DNA from: Sanguinoderma infundibulare
Taxonomy: Eukaryota; Basidiomycota; Agaricomycetes; Polyporales; Polyporaceae
NCBI GenBank assembly: GCA_032821775.1
Contig: JAVLRN010000007.1
Coordinates: forward strand, 2,914,001 to 2,978,000
Direction of reading: 5' to 3'
Length of the DNA stretch: 64,000 nucleotides
This document shows positions 1 to 12,339 of this stretch, one piece after another. The notes beneath the pieces were generated by a model. It had not been told where the DNA came from. It saw only the letters and a program-made list of their open reading frames with translations, and did not search any database. A program made the translations under genes and the position numbers. Position 1 is the stretch's first letter. Every line of letters starts with the position of its first letter.

Positions 1-1973
1 CGAACCGGGCAGATAGACGGCAACGTTTCAGAGACCCACCCGTTTCCGACCACGCATGCCATCACGTATCGCTCCGCGACCGTCCGTTTCGCGGCGGCTG
101 ACCCGGGACCTTCTGCGGCGAGCCGCTTCAACCAAAGCCTGCTGATCCCCCGGTCGTAGTCCTCTTGGCACGCCCATCTCAAATGAGAGAGGAGCGTCTC
201 CTCTCTCGAAGGGCCGTCGATGCGGCGCGCGATGTACGTTGACCAATCAGCGCGGACAGGAACTTGAACCTGAAGCCCACTCGGCTCTCCTCTGCCCGAA
301 GGCGCGGGCCTACCGATGACTTCGCAGGTAGTGTCGAGGACGTACAGCGTCTCGCGCCTTGCCGGCCGAGCGGGCGTCGCGGGGTACTCGACGGAGACGG
401 ACCAGACTTCGGCGGAGACGACCTCTTGGACGTCGACGACGACTCCGTGCAGCCAGGAGTCCGGGTTGGTCCTGCTGTCGCGCGGTGATCCGATCGAGAG
501 CTCGAACCACGCCCGGGTCAGCGCGAACCTACCATAAAGCTCAGTACGTCATAAATACTTCTCGCAACGAGCTCACTAACCTGATAGAAATGCTGAGCTG
601 CCTCGGGTTGTCGGGGCTGGCCCAGAGACGTGTCGCGATGGGGACCGGGAGACCGAGCTTCCGAAGGAACCTGCAGACGAACGACGTCTCGTATACGCGA
701 CGTCTCCTGGCGACCTCGATTTCGCGCAGCCGGAGATAGGGCCACATGTTCGTCATCGCCTGGGAGTACTTTGCGAAGACGTCCTGTTGCAGCCGACGGC
801 CGGCATACTCCTTGGTAAGGATGCACGAGGCAGAGAGGTACACTGTGACATGGGGGGGCGGGTAGTGTTGAGCGAGATGGGGAGATTCGAGTGTTTCCAC
901 CCACCGGCGTAACGAAAGGCACGAGAAACCAGGACACACGCGGCGCGCTCCTTGTTGGACAGGCCGCTGAGGATGACAGCCCAACGACGCACGCGCTTCC
1001 TTTGAGCGAGGGTGGGAGGCAAGGTGATAGGCCAGAGCTCCGGCATAGTAGAAATGCAATCCTCGAGAGAGGCAAGCTCACTTCCCGAGAAACAAATGAG
1101 AGACACATGGCGGGGTGTTTGGGTGTCCAGTTTCGACCGGGCAGGCGGCGGCGGGGCAGTAGAACCTGTAGAGAGCTTGGACCTGTCGACAACGAGCGGC
1201 TTGAATCTTTTGGAAGGCCCAAGAGTAGATCTAGATGAACTTGTGGTTTTCGGGAGGAAGTGGATGGCCGGGGGTTGAGGGGGCGGCAGGATTCGCGACC
1301 GCTTGGGAGGTGGTGGGGGCATAAACTCCGCGCTCTTCCGGACTCGTATGTTGTCGGAGAGAGATTGAATGTGCGACAGAGAGTCTCGGAGAGGCTCGAC
1401 AGCTACGCAGCCAGAGGTACGCGTCGCAGAAGGCCGTGCGTCTAGACTCTGAGAAGACAGGACCTTGTGAATCGGACGTAGTGACCCAGAACGAGAGCTC
1501 GAGGCTGGCGAATTGGCGGGGGCTTGAGCATGAGTGTCCTCGGATGTCGCACTGGCTATGCTTCGTGTATCGTGTCTGGGGTCGGCGACTGCAGTTGATG
1601 ACGTTGCAACAGCCAGGTAGGAGGCTGCACCGCTCGCTTTCTTCGGAGCGCGAGGCATAGCGGGTGACGCCACAACCTGAGCGGTTTTCGCAGCAGAGGC
1701 GAGCTGCAGAGGAGGATCTCCAGCGACGCATGGTGCAAGTGCCGCGAGTTTCTGAATGAGAGCCTGTTTGCTGAGTTTCGAGTAGCCCGGAATCTTCTTC
1801 TCTTTGCAGAGCGCCTTGAGCTGAGCCACTGTGAGGCCGGTGAGTTCGGATGGTGTGGTATATGCGCCAGATACTCCTGGCTTAGAAGGCATTCTGTTCA
1901 CGGTTCCGCGTTTACCTTGATGATTGTAAACAGTTGAAGACTTCGCGAGCTCAACTGCGTCCGAGTCGGTCAA
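1..1973 (-). CDS. SAP-like domain protein, partial (3' end beyond window)
   Basis: Coding blocks run 1973-905, 842-581 and 528 to the left edge, joined by introns of 62 bp (904-843) and 52 bp (580-529) with GT/AG ends and correct phase. The last block stays open to base 1, so the C-terminus is missing. Translation could start at 1973 or at a second Met at 1892. Residues about 47-79 (LTVAQLKALCKEKKIPG then YSKL) look like a SAP or Rho-N type helical module, usually a nucleic-acid-binding fold. A long Ser/Pro-rich, low-complexity linker with a PPPPPKR stretch follows. The C-terminal half looks folded, with many Trp and Arg residues, but I do not recognise its family. A nuclear role is inferred from the SAP-like motif and basic patches only. 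Confidence 0.7.
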
Positions 1974-2969
1974 GAACAGACACAGGCGCTTATTGAAATC
2001 TAATCAGATAAATAAGACAGACAATCTCCCTCCATGATCATCCGGTGCATCATGGTCCCTCGCTCGTTCCTTACCCTCTGTTATGTGCCACAAGCCGTGC
2101 CTATCGTTGACACTCGAAGGTTCTGCCCTCCACTTGGTACTCCTCCACATACCACTCGCAAGACTGAAAGTACCACCTGAAACTCGATCACGACGACCGA
2201 TCGCTGCTCTTACCGATCATTGCTACTCCTCCTCATCGATATTGCAGCCACATATGGGCCATTAACTTGGCGCAGATGACACGGCAAAGTAAGCGGAGGA
2301 GAAAGGGCTCGTTCCGAACTGTACATCGTTGCGACACTGGCCATCAGGCCATTCTTGCGTTCCAGGGGAGGCTCTCAGTCGTTCCATCAGCGCAGTCGTC
2401 TTCGCACTTGTACAGACGCGTGCTTCTTCAACTTTTGGTCGACCCTGGTCGACCTCCACCACCGTTCGACCTCTGACCTTCGATTTGCGTGTCGAGAAGG
2501 CTGTCGCCGGCTAGGTGGCACTGACCGCGCCACCGTCCGTGCAGTCCCGAGGCACTCCCGCGACTCCTCGTCATTCAGTTACACCTGATGACTATCCTGG
2601 TATGTACATGTTAACTACTGCGAGCCCGACAGTTTGGAGACCTGTCCTGACTTTGATCGGTCCCACCAACCTTCCCAGTCAAAATGTGCATTGACGCCCG
2701 GTGGCCCACCCAGACGCGGAGTGGTCTGCTTTCGGCAGTCCTTCTCAAAGTGTCCCCCCAGCGTTCCCGCTGCCAGTGTGAACGTTGTCGGAGTGCATAA
2801 AAGGATTAACCAGTGCTCCCAAAGGCCTCCATGTGGACGCTCGAAAGGCCCAGGTAAGCTGCACACTTTCCCGGAAGGCTTCGTTGACATCAACTTCGAT
2901 ACCTAGTAGGCGAGTAGCGATAGTAGCGAGCAAGAGCGAGCATCGCAACGGCTTTCGGCTCACTAGCAA
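1974..2969. other. Intergenic, no recognised gene
   Basis: Only short unsupported reading frames occur here. Around 2590-2640 the sequence loosely resembles 6890-6950 (a shared TCCTGGTATGT core followed by a similar stretch). Both places lie upstream of a DUF6534 gene, so an old duplication of upstream DNA is possible but weakly supported. Confidence 0.4.
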
Positions 2970-2976
2970 TATAAAA
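2970..2976 (+). promoter_or_regulatory. TATA box of DUF6534 gene A
   Basis: TATAAAA lies about 165 bp before the ATG at 3141. Similar boxes precede the other four family members, which supports a real core promoter. Confidence 0.5.
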
Positions 2977-3140
2977 TTCGCCCACTAATAGAAGCTGTGC
3001 CCCGCCACTCCCTCCCCGCATTCCCCGTGACTCCGAGCATCCCAGTCTACCCCAACCTCCCCGCGTCGCTCGCTGTCCTCAGGCCAACCTCAGGCTTGCG
3101 CCGCCCGGGCGAATGCGTCTTCCGCACATCGGTCAACAAG

Positions 3141-5028
3141 ATGGCTTCACCCGCAGAGGAAGTGTGAGCGATCAACCGACGTGTTGCTGTCCCATGCGGT
3201 TTCCTGATCGTAGTTGGTTTCCGTCCATATTCCTGCAGCTTCGGTCCGATCTTCCTCGGCGTGCTTTTCAACCTCGTGTTGTATGGGATCATGGTCACAC
3301 AGACCTTCGTCTACTTCAGCGTCTATAGGCAGTGAGTACCCCCTTCGTCGCCTTCTGCCATCCACTCATCGGTGGGCCCAGTGACCGGATACGGACGAGG
3401 ATTTTCGTAAGTGTTGGCTCTGCTTAACGAGTAGATGCAATTTAAAGTAATTGGTCGTTGGACACCCTTAGGTGCTTGTGTTGCTTGTGGCGGACACTGC
3501 CAACACGTTTTTTGTCAGCTCTCTCCTGTACGCTCCACTTGTGGTCGAGCACGGTGAGTAAAGTGTACGAGCTTCTCTGACGCCTTCCATGCTGAGATCC
3601 TGGCGCAGCGACGGAAGAGGCACTTGTCAAGGGTAGCGTTCGTAAGTGTGCGCGGTTCCCCTGGCTGTGAGTACCTCTAACGAGTACCCGTTCTATAGTA
3701 TGGGCGACCGGTAAGCCGTCTCCTCATCAGCATTCAATGCACCCACCGAGCCGAACATCACCGCTGTCACACAGACCCAGCGGGGACGGTGAGATAACAT
3801 GACAACACGAGCTCTGTTGGAGATTGACAGTTTCCACAGGGCTTCATAACCCTGCTCGTGCATCTCTTCTTTGCGTGGCGCGTCAAGGTCTTGACGGGGA
3901 GTAAACTGGTAGTCGGCGCCATCGTGTTTGGCACCTTCGCCCAGCTATGTATGTGGTCCTTTTAGTCATTCTTGTGTTGACGATTGTCTCTGAGGCTGAT
4001 GTCAAATGCGCCCCATCTCAGTCGGTGCCATTGGCTGTGCGGTCTGGGTCACCCGCGTCCTTTATTACGCGCGATTCCAGGAATTCAAGCCGACCGTCAT
4101 CGTCTGGCTCGTGTGCGCCTCGGTCGTCGACATTCTGATCACGTCCTCGCTCGTTTGGCATTTGGTACGTCTCCAACCAAGCGTCATTCGCCCTGATTCT
4201 CTCGCCGCTGACATTCATTTTGTTTCGGGTTGACAGCGGAGAGGAAAGACGGGGATGAGCACTACGGACGCCCTCGTTGATCGAATCATCCGCCGTGAGT
4301 CACTGAACAAGCTGATCCCCATTCAGTAGGACGTTGCCTTTCTGACCCTCGCGTCTGCTCTTGCGACACAGTCACCGTCCAGACCGGGCTCATCACGTCG
4401 ATTTGCGCGATCGTGGACCTCTCGGTCTACCTGGCGTCCGTAAGTTACACCTTCTTCAGCATTGTGCCCTCGTCTCCACTCGACTGACCCCTTCTAATCG
4501 GGGTTTTCGCGAGCAGACGTCCACCGTACACCTCGTCTTCAACCTGTCGCTCCCAAAGCTGTACTCGAACTCGCTCCTGTCGAGCCTGAACTCGCGCCGG
4601 GGATGGAAGTACGACGACAGCGATCTCCGGCCGTCGCAGCCCATCAGCGTCCCCAGCAACGGGACGGGGAGTCGGGTGAGTCCGTCCGTCCATACCTCCC
4701 TCCCTCCCCCACCCTCTTCCTCGCGCCCGTGACAGCGCGATCATATGCGCCGCGCCGCGCCTTGCCCTCTGCTTTGACCCGGATTCGGACAGAACGCTGA
4801 CGGACGCAGCAGCCGCAGCAAATCTTCATCGACGTCCCGCCGCAGGCGACGGTCGGCACGCTCGTGAACGTTGACGTCCGGGGCGGCCGTTATCCCACTG
4901 CGCCTGGCGCCCGGTCTTCGTCGGATTTCGGGGCGAGGAACTTGAAGGTGGCGTCGCCCATCCCGGGATTGAACTCGGACTCGGAGCTGCGCCTGCCAGC
5001 GAAAATGGATCGCGGGGAGAGCGTGTGA
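3141..5028 (+). CDS. DUF6534-type multi-pass membrane protein (copy A)
   Basis: The start codon at 3141 opens a short first exon (MASPAEEV); splicing to FGPIFLGV follows. Hydrophobic segments come in family order: FGPIFLGVLFNLVLYG, the VLVLLVADTANTF block, GFITLLVHLFFAWRVKVL, VGAIGCAVWVTRVLYY, VIVWLVCASVVDILIT, LTVQTGLITSICAIVDL and the VHLVFNLSLPKLYSN helix, then the hallmark SSLNSRRGWKYDD. About seven membrane segments are expected and the tail should be cytosolic. Two microexons sit between FFAWRV and the preceding block: 12 nt at 3699-3710 and 14 nt at 3775-3788. The cytosolic tail is the most divergent of the set: the family motif QQIFVNVESHE is reduced to QQIFIDVPPQA. Function is unknown. 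Exon joins are inferred from frame and splice consensus. Confidence 0.75.
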
Positions 5029-7226
5029 GGGTGTCTACAGTACATGTGACATGGTGGACGGTCCGGGGCATCTCTGCCACTCTCCGCTCTCGGCACGTTG
5101 GAGTTGCACTACGTTTTGTGTTGGTTGCCGTTTTCGTGCTTGTTGTATTAGTTAGTTACTGGCATGCGTCTCGTGCAATGATGGATTATATTGGCACGCC
5201 GCATCTACTGGTTCGCGTGATGGCGGTGGGATTGGCGGCATCGGGCAAGCGATACTTATTGTTCGACGGCGAGGCGCTGCTCGGAAACGAGACGGGCATA
5301 AGGTGAGAAAATACTTGTTCAAATCTGCCTATGCTGCACGTACGAGCCGTTCTGCAGTCAAATAACGAAGTCGCAATTTGGTAGAAATCGTGACCTGACG
5401 GGCATTAGGAATGACTGATTGAAAGTCAATTGGGGGCACGAATTTGAAGATGAGGCTGACATTCGGACGTCTGATGCAAGCTGAGCGCTGAGCGCTGACA
5501 GGACGTCGTTTTTTCCCGAGGAAGGGTCTCGAGGGTCAGGAATTGTCCGTCTCTGCATCATGACAGGTCACCTGAGAGAGAGGAGACAGGTGTGAGTGTA
5601 TGTATGGTATATTGACCGCTAAAGGTCTATTGATCGCTTGCGATGATGATGCTGAGACAGAAGCAAAGATTGTCGCAGGTGGACGTTCTCGAATGTTCCC
5701 TAGCAAGCACTTCGAGTTCACGGGAGAAGGATGGGCGGAATACGAGTCTTCTGGTAGCCCATCAGGGAGCCGCTCTCATGCAACCATGCACCCAGAGAAG
5801 ACGCGGAGAAGACGGAATAAGTCTACACCGTTTGGCGGCGTGATCGGGGTAGGGAAAGGTCGTGAAATGCGCACCGGGGCGAAGCCTATGGTCTTTGAAA
5901 TGGAACTTATGGCCGGCATCCGTGGATCGTGATAACGGGGCTGCAGGTACTCGAGCGCAAGGTCGTCTGGATCTGAAACGCGACGGTAGGCGATGCGCAT
6001 CCGGAGTGCTCCAGGACCAGGGTGAATTCGAAGTTCGGGTTACTGCGCTCGTCTGACGACAAGCGAGTTGCGATGACGATGCGCAAAGCCTGTTACTTGA
6101 GGTCGTTCGAGGACCGCCTTCCCCCTTACACCCAGGGGGGAGACCGACAGAACAGAGCAGAGGAAGATCGTTGCGGACTGTACTTACGTCCGGATGCCTC
6201 GACGGACCTGTCATGGTCTAGGCGCACGCCAGGTGTGGGGAACGGCTGCGGCGTCCGTTTTGACGGTGGCGACGAGGTGGCGACGTTCTGGCGAAACGCG
6301 TGATGCCTTTGGAATCTGACCGATGGCTCTCTCACCTGGAGTTTCAAGCCATGTGCCATTGTGGAGTACTCGGGCTGCTGAGAACGTGGTGTCCTCATTT
6401 TCTGTTTTCTGCAATGCTTCTTCTACTCATATACGCAAATCAAAATCAGAAGCCCGGCGGAGGTGTGCGTCCAGGCACGGTGGCCCGGGTGGGTATGGTG
6501 CGTTTGGATGGAGGCTGAAGGGATCTGCCGGGGGTTTGGGTCATTGGACGCCCAGAGGCTGCGGATAACGGATCAAGTAAAGATTACGTAAAGGGCGCCA
6601 AGGGGGTCACACTGCTCTCTCGCCACCGCCAGCAGATCCCTCGAATCTTTCTCTTTCCATTGGCCCTTCCCCATCATCCGGCCCAGGCCCCGCAATTCGT
6701 AGACCAACTGGTTTGCATTGGGAGCAACATTGACCCTCATTGATCTTTGGATGGTTTGCTCAACAACTTGGTTTCAAGAAGGGGCCACGGAGTTGAGGCC
6801 CTGACACCTGTCTCTGTCCACGGCTACGAACTCGAAGCGCTATGCCGCCGGTGGGACGTCCCGCGCCGTTTGGCATTGACGGGTTTGCGACACCGTCCTG
6901 GTATGTGTAAGTTGTTAGACACCGTGCTCCCGACGGTTCGGTTCTCGCATGCCACTGGAATGCGAACAGACGTGCTGATTTTCATTGCTCGTTAGCAGCC
7001 TCGCGACGCAGCGGATGTCCTTGTGCAGCAACGGATGCATTCGTGGCGGTCGGATGTGCAGCGTTGATCGAAAACGGCTAAACATTGACGGCTCGGCCCC
7101 TGCGATGCAACCATATCGCGTATTGTCGGGTGTCCCGCGAGCCCGTTGACGCTGATGCGGGGTCGAGGGCGCAACGTTTATGCTAATGGACCTAGATGCC
7201 GCATCGCTCTTTGCGGCGTTCGTAGT
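5029..7226. other. Intergenic, possible small minus-strand gene remnant
   Basis: No gene was recognised in these 2.2 kb. On the minus strand about 6410-5930 there are plausible coding-like fragments (for example NPNFEFTLVLEH), but no complete exon chain with a start and stop could be built. I treat this as unassigned. Confidence 0.3.
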
Positions 7227-7233
7227 TATAAAG
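7227..7233 (+). promoter_or_regulatory. TATA box of DUF6534 gene B
   Basis: TATAAAG lies about 170 bp before the ATG at 7400, a spacing much like that of copy A. Confidence 0.5.
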
Positions 7234-7399
7234 CCGTGCTCCCATTGCCAATCGCGCCTTTTCGAGTGCTCCCCCTCGTTCGCCAGATTGGCCGCAGTCT
7301 CCAGCCCTCCACCCCCCTCGTCCCGGGCCACCGTGCGATCTCCGTAGTTGTTTTACATCCCGTCGCGTGCTCCGGTGCATCCGCACGTCCTTCCTCAAG

Positions 7400-9233
7400 A
7401 TGAATCCCGCAGAGGAAGTGTGAGTGCTCGCCGTCCCATCCCCGATTGCCTCGCTTGAGAAGTCGCTCTGATCCTCTCCACCTCCAGGTATGGCCCGATC
7501 TTCGTCGGCGTCATCATCAACATCTTCCTGTTTGGGATCACAATCACCCAGATGTACATATACTACACCAACTTCAGACGGTGAGTCCCGTCCCCGTCGT
7601 GCTCAGTTAAGCGCTGACAAGGCCTGGCCAGCGACAAGTTATGGATGAAGATCTTCGTGAGTCCTGCTTTCATCTGATGCGTCGGCGTGGGCCAGTCTGA
7701 CGAGTCATTGGGCAGGTGGCCTTCCTGTTCGTGTTCGATACCGCCAATACCTGCTTAGACATCATCCTCGTCTACAACCCACTCCTGACCAACTTCGGTG
7801 CGCCGGTTCACGAATTCGTCAGGTGCATCATATGCTAAACGTATGCATAGGGAACCCTGAGGTGCTCGTCAAGGGTAGCGTCTGTAAGTACATGCAGACC
7901 TTCCCCGTCGTCGTCACTCTTTCTGATGAACGCTCTTCCTGCAGTTTGGTCCGCAGGTAAGCCGCCACTAGCCGACATTCATCGCACTCGCTGACTTGCA
8001 CGACGTCGGCCCCACCGTGTAGACCCGGGCGCAGCGGTGAGATAGCCTTGCAGTCACAGGCTCTGTTGTCGCTGACGGCTTTCACAGGCGGTCATCACCG
8101 TGATGGTGCAGCTGTTCTTTGCCTGGCGTGTCAAGGTCTTGACGCAGAGTAGATGGATCGTCGCTTTCCTTGTCGTTGGGGCTATCGGTTCTTGTGGTAT
8201 GTAACCCTTTTATCGTTCATGGCCTTGACGGGTGTCTCAGACGCTAACCGCATCCGCTCCTCAGCCGGTGCCATCACCTGCTCCGTCTGGGTCACGCACG
8301 TCCTTTTCTATGCTCGGTTTCAGGAATTCAAGTCGTCCGTCATCGTCTGGCTCGTGTGCGCCGCCGTCGTCGACGTCACGATCACTTCCACGCTCGTCTG
8401 GTATTTGGTATGTTGCGCGAAGGCTATTAAATATCCTACCCGCCCGCCACTGATATGTTTCGTTTCTGGCGACGATAGCGGAAGAACAAGACTGGGATGT
8501 CGGTCACGGATGGCCTCGTCGACAGGATTATTCGCCGTGAGTGTCTGAAAAAATCTTGGTTGCCATGCAGTCGAGCGTCGTCTATTTCTTTCTGACATAC
8601 CACCGTTCACGTCTGTTCGCCAACACAGTCACCGTCCAGACCGGGCTCATCACGTCTCTCTGCGCGATCGTCGACCTTGGCGTCTACCTGGGCTCCGTAA
8701 GTACATCGTCTCTTTACTGTTTCCAAGTCCATCTCTGATCGCGGGGTCGGACTCGGGCGGCCGTCACCTCTAGACATCGACCGTCCACCTGATCTTCAAC
8801 CTCCCTCTGCCGAAGCTGTACACGAACACGCTCATGTCCAGCCTGAACTCGCGGCGCGGATGGCAGTACGACGACAGCGACAGCCCGACGCAGCGGTCCG
8901 TCAGCAACAACGTCCCCGTGAATGTCAACCCCAGCGAGCGAGGCAAACAGGTTAGCCTTCCCTCCTTCCCTCCCGCTCTTCCGTCTCCTTTTCCCCTTCT
9001 CCTTCTTGCCGTCCCCAGTCTCTCCTCCCCCACAACCCTCCGGCCTTTTGCGACGAGGAATGCTGATGCGCACGCAGCTGCACTCGCAACAGATCTACGT
9101 CAACGTCGAGTCGCACGAGATGATCGACGTCGGCGACGTCAAGGGCTCCGCCTACCGGTCCGGCACGACGTCCTCGCACTCGCTCCCGCACAACCCGAAG
9201 GGGCGGTTGGACTCGCCCGAGTATGCGGTGTGA
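7400..9233 (+). CDS. DUF6534-type multi-pass membrane protein (copy B)
   Basis: This is the clearest member of the family. The first exon encodes MNPAEEV and is spliced to YGPIFVGVIINIFLFGIT. The following exons give RDKLWMKIFVAFLFVFDT, NPEVLVKGSV, the 12-nt microexon 7945-7956 (FWSA with flanking bases), the 14-nt microexon 8023-8036 (DPGAA), then AVITVMVQLFFAWRVKVL. Later exons carry EFKSSVIVWLVCAAVVD, TVQTGLITSLCAIVDL and MSSLNSRRGWQYDD. The tail has the intact motif QQIYVNVESHEMIDV and ends at the TGA 9231-9233. Expected length is roughly 340 residues. Copy A lies upstream in the same direction, which suggests tandem duplication. Biochemical function is not known. A membrane location is inferred from about seven hydrophobic helices. 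Confidence 0.8.
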
Positions 9234-9653
9234 GACGTGGGCGCGGGTCACCTGCGGCTGGACGTTTGCGCCGTCCTTCCTCCTTAGTAACATACACACG
9301 TGCATACTATTCGTCCTCTTCCCGTTCCTTCCGCTTGGTTTGCCTTTCCGGCCGTACATACTCTACCAGTTGTCCTTAGAAAGGCGCAGGACGGGGATAT
9401 GGTATGTACAGTAAGTGCATATCACCCGCCCTGCGTCGCCGCGGGCTACTATACTTTAGTCTTCCTTTGCACGTTCGTGTCGAGGGTGAAAATTCCGTGT
9501 ACAATATACTATTTGGCTATTAGGACACGCTGAGCGGGCTCGGCGACTTGGACGCCGCCCGGTGCCGGTCCGCGATCAAGACGCCGGAGCCCCAGACGGA
9601 CATGGCCGCTGTTTGTGTTGCGTGGACCCACAGCTGCTCGAGCTCGGGCAACG

Positions 9654-10278
9654 ATGTCGACGTCGACGTCAACGTCGTCCACGACAGACGATCCCGCGTC
9701 GACGTCGTCCGGTAGCGCAGGTGCGGTCAAAGCTGACACTGACACCGACACCGACACCTTTCAGCTCTACGATCTCCGCGTCGAGGTGATCTGCCCGCCC
9801 GGCAAACGCATCTTGTGCGGCGCGAAGGAAGGCGACCACTTCACGCTCGAGGGCGAGATGCTCTACCTCCCCCCGGGCCAAGGCATCTCCATCTACTCGC
9901 TGAGTGCGTATTGTTTATCCCACACACATACACGCATCCTTCAGACGCCTTCGAATCCGAATTCGAGGCAGCGCCAGCCATCGATGCCATTTTGGAACCC
10001 GACCGCACCTACTTACGCATATGCATATACATGTTTGTGTGGGGATCTACGCTAACCCGATCTGATTCTCCACAGGCGCGGTCCTGCCGCTGCTCGCGGC
10101 GAAGCAGCGGACGACGGCGAGGAACGACTGGATGTCGACCGACGCCGAGGTCGCGTGTCCCGATCCGTGCTGCCCCAGCCGGCTGCGCATCGTGCGGACC
10201 GGCGTGCGGACGTTCAGGCACGGCGACACCACGCTCGTCCCGCTCCCACCGGCGGGGGAAGATCCTCGTCAACAATGA
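9654..10278 (+). CDS. TIGR04076-type conserved small protein
   Basis: There are two exons, 9654-9903 and 10076-10278. The 172-bp intron is about three times the local norm. The N-terminus is a Ser/Thr/Asp-rich low-complexity leader (STSTSTSS, TDTDTDT). The conserved domain follows: YDLRVEVICPPGKRILCGA, KEGDHFTLEGEMLYLPPG, YSLSAVLPLLAAKQR, then a Cys-rich stretch PDPCCPSRLRIVRTG and FRHGDTTLVPLP. This matches my memory of fungal proteins annotated with the TIGR04076 domain, whose function is uncharacterised. The several Cys residues could bind metal, but that is inference. An in-frame GTG or upstream Met exists at 9615; 9654 was chosen because the sequence before it is not protein-like. Confidence 0.7.
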
Positions 10279-10361
10279 ACAAACAGGCTTCGCGAACTCG
10301 AACCCGCGCCGGGTACGCACGCGAGTCACCTCGAATCCTGTACACCCCGGACAGCATGAGC

Positions 10362-12339
10362 CTACGCATCGCACGCATCGTCCAACCCCAGCCCGCTCCT
10401 CTCCATCCACTCCTTCTTATCCGCCGCCGCCGTACCCTTCCAGACGTTCACCGCGTATCGATGGTTCACCCCCTCCAACCGCGGCACGCACGTCACGCCC
10501 CCGCACCCGCCCGTCTTGGCCATCGGGACGAGGTAGATGACCTCCTTGACGCGCGAGTGCAGGAGCGCCATGCTGCACATCACGCACGGCTCGTGCGTCG
10601 TGAAGAGCGTGAGCGACGTCAGAAGGTAGTGCGCGCCGTTCGCCCCGCGCGCCTGCGGCGATTCCGTCTCCTGAGTGGCGACGAGCGGGTGGACGTGCGG
10701 CTGGGAGAGCGCGGCGGAGACTTGGTCGAGGGAGGGCAGGGGGACGGCGATGACGGGGGTGAGCTGCGGTGGGGGAGAAATGGGCATGGGTGAGGATGTC
10801 GGGGAGGATGGGGCAACAGATGGCAAGGAGGAGGCGGATGCGCGCAGCTCGCCGACGGCTCGGACGAGGTTGATGATGGAATGACGGAGGGGGTGAGCGA
10901 GGGATGTGCGCGTGTCGTGCGCACTGACGGGCTCGAGCATGCGTGTTGCGGTCCGCGTCTCTTCGTCATAGGGCACAGGAACGTGCGAGGCTATGGGTAA
11001 CTGCATGGACTGAGCTTCTCGAGGAAAGAACCGAACGGGGGTTGATGACCGTACCTCGCCACTGCTGCCCGCTGATCGCGCCTCGTCCACGACATATTTC
11101 ATCGCTTCGCACGCCCAGCGAACTTTGCCTCTCGACCACGGTTCAGGCTCGAATTTCTTCCGGGGCGCGTAGATTGTCGGCCATAACGACGACTTGAGCT
11201 TGAGAGAAGACATTGTTAACGCTGCGGTTTTAGGCACGGCGCAGACGTAGGGTGACGGAAGATTGATGTCCTCGGGGAATCTAGGTGGTTCGGGATGCTC
11301 GCGAGTTAGGATGAGGACCATGCTCATCTTGTCGTCGATCTTGCGTATGCGCTTTAGGTGAGCCATGGAAGGTACGTCGAGACCGTTCTGCTTGAGCCAT
11401 CTGAGTCGAGTCAGTCGTCGCATGTGCGTGGAAGAGGCATCCGCACGCACTTGAGCATTGTGGCTGCTAATCGCGGATCGGGAAGATCGACAACCCATGC
11501 GTCCTCTATTATTTTTTTTCACGGTCAAATGGGGTCCCGAGAGGACTGCGGGTACATACCTTTGCGCACAGAGACCATGTCTTCCTCTTCTTCCTCATCG
11601 GGCGTAAGCTTCAATCGCCTGAACGGTAACTCCTCTTCTGGTACGAGCTCGTTCGGGTCCCCATCTGCGAAACCGTCAAAAACGGAGGGCTCTTGGACGC
11701 AATTGTAGTCGTGATCCTCGCCAACTCGAGACAAGCCACCCCATCCGTCGTCCCGTTCCTCGATGGCATCCGTAGAAATACCATCCGCGACATCGACCGG
11801 GTCGAACCAGAGCTTATGGCTATAAAAGATGCATAGCTCCTCGTCGGGAAATACGCGCCGAGAAGTGATGTAGCGGATGGATTCAGTGGCCGGATCGAGG
11901 GTGTATGAGACGTTCGGCCTCTGGGAATGATTGAACAGAGAACCTGACTCCGTGTCCAGACATCTGAAAGCGCCGTAGAGAACGGAATGCATGCACTCAC
12001 CAAGTCCAAGAGCCAGCGCCATCCTTCCATCCCGCCAGACGAATGTGTAGTGGTCAAGGACGGTGTGCTTTCCGTGCGCCTCGTATTCAGCGGCGGTGAA
12101 GAGGAGGACGGGGCTGATCTCGATGAGGGTCTGCGCAGGTATCTCCCGGGAAGCTATGCATCATCCTTTGGAAACTGAGATAGTGCGTTCAACATGGAAA
12201 TGAAGGACTCACCGTATATGCCCCGTCCCTTTCCCTCGGCATATTCAATGCGAAGACCTGAGCTATTCAGATGCTCCGGTGGCTTGCGTACGGAAGATAT
12301 CGAACCAGATAAACTTGTATTTCGTAGGCCCTCTGACAT
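10362..12339 (-). CDS. TAD3: SET-domain / TAD3 (ADAT3-like) tRNA adenosine deaminase subunit fusion
   Basis: Five exons are seen: 12339-12213, 12153-12001, 11943-11561, 11507-11451 and 11400-10362, with introns of 59, 57, 53 and 50 bp. The N-terminal half is a SET domain: LRIEYAEGKGRGIYA, HTVLDHYTFVWRDG, LGLGSLFNHS, PNVSYTLD, then DEELCIFYSHKLWF. Such domains usually methylate protein lysines using SAM. The C-terminal half is the non-catalytic subunit of the tRNA A34-to-inosine deaminase: AWVVDLPDPRLAATMLK, HLKRIRK, HPLRHSIINL (Pro replaces the Ala and Leu the catalytic Glu of HAE) and the zinc motif PCVMCSMALLHSR. The join is in frame across the third intron. If that intron is retained, translation stops just after the SET part (YPQSSRDPI then stop). 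Two separate genes remain possible, with TAD3 starting at the Met of MVSVRK. Confidence 0.75.

Noticed and set aside
10155..10793. Long plus-strand frame rich in Arg, Pro and Asp
   Set aside because: It lies mostly over the antisense of the TAD3 coding exon and has no domain; it is a GC-rich shadow.
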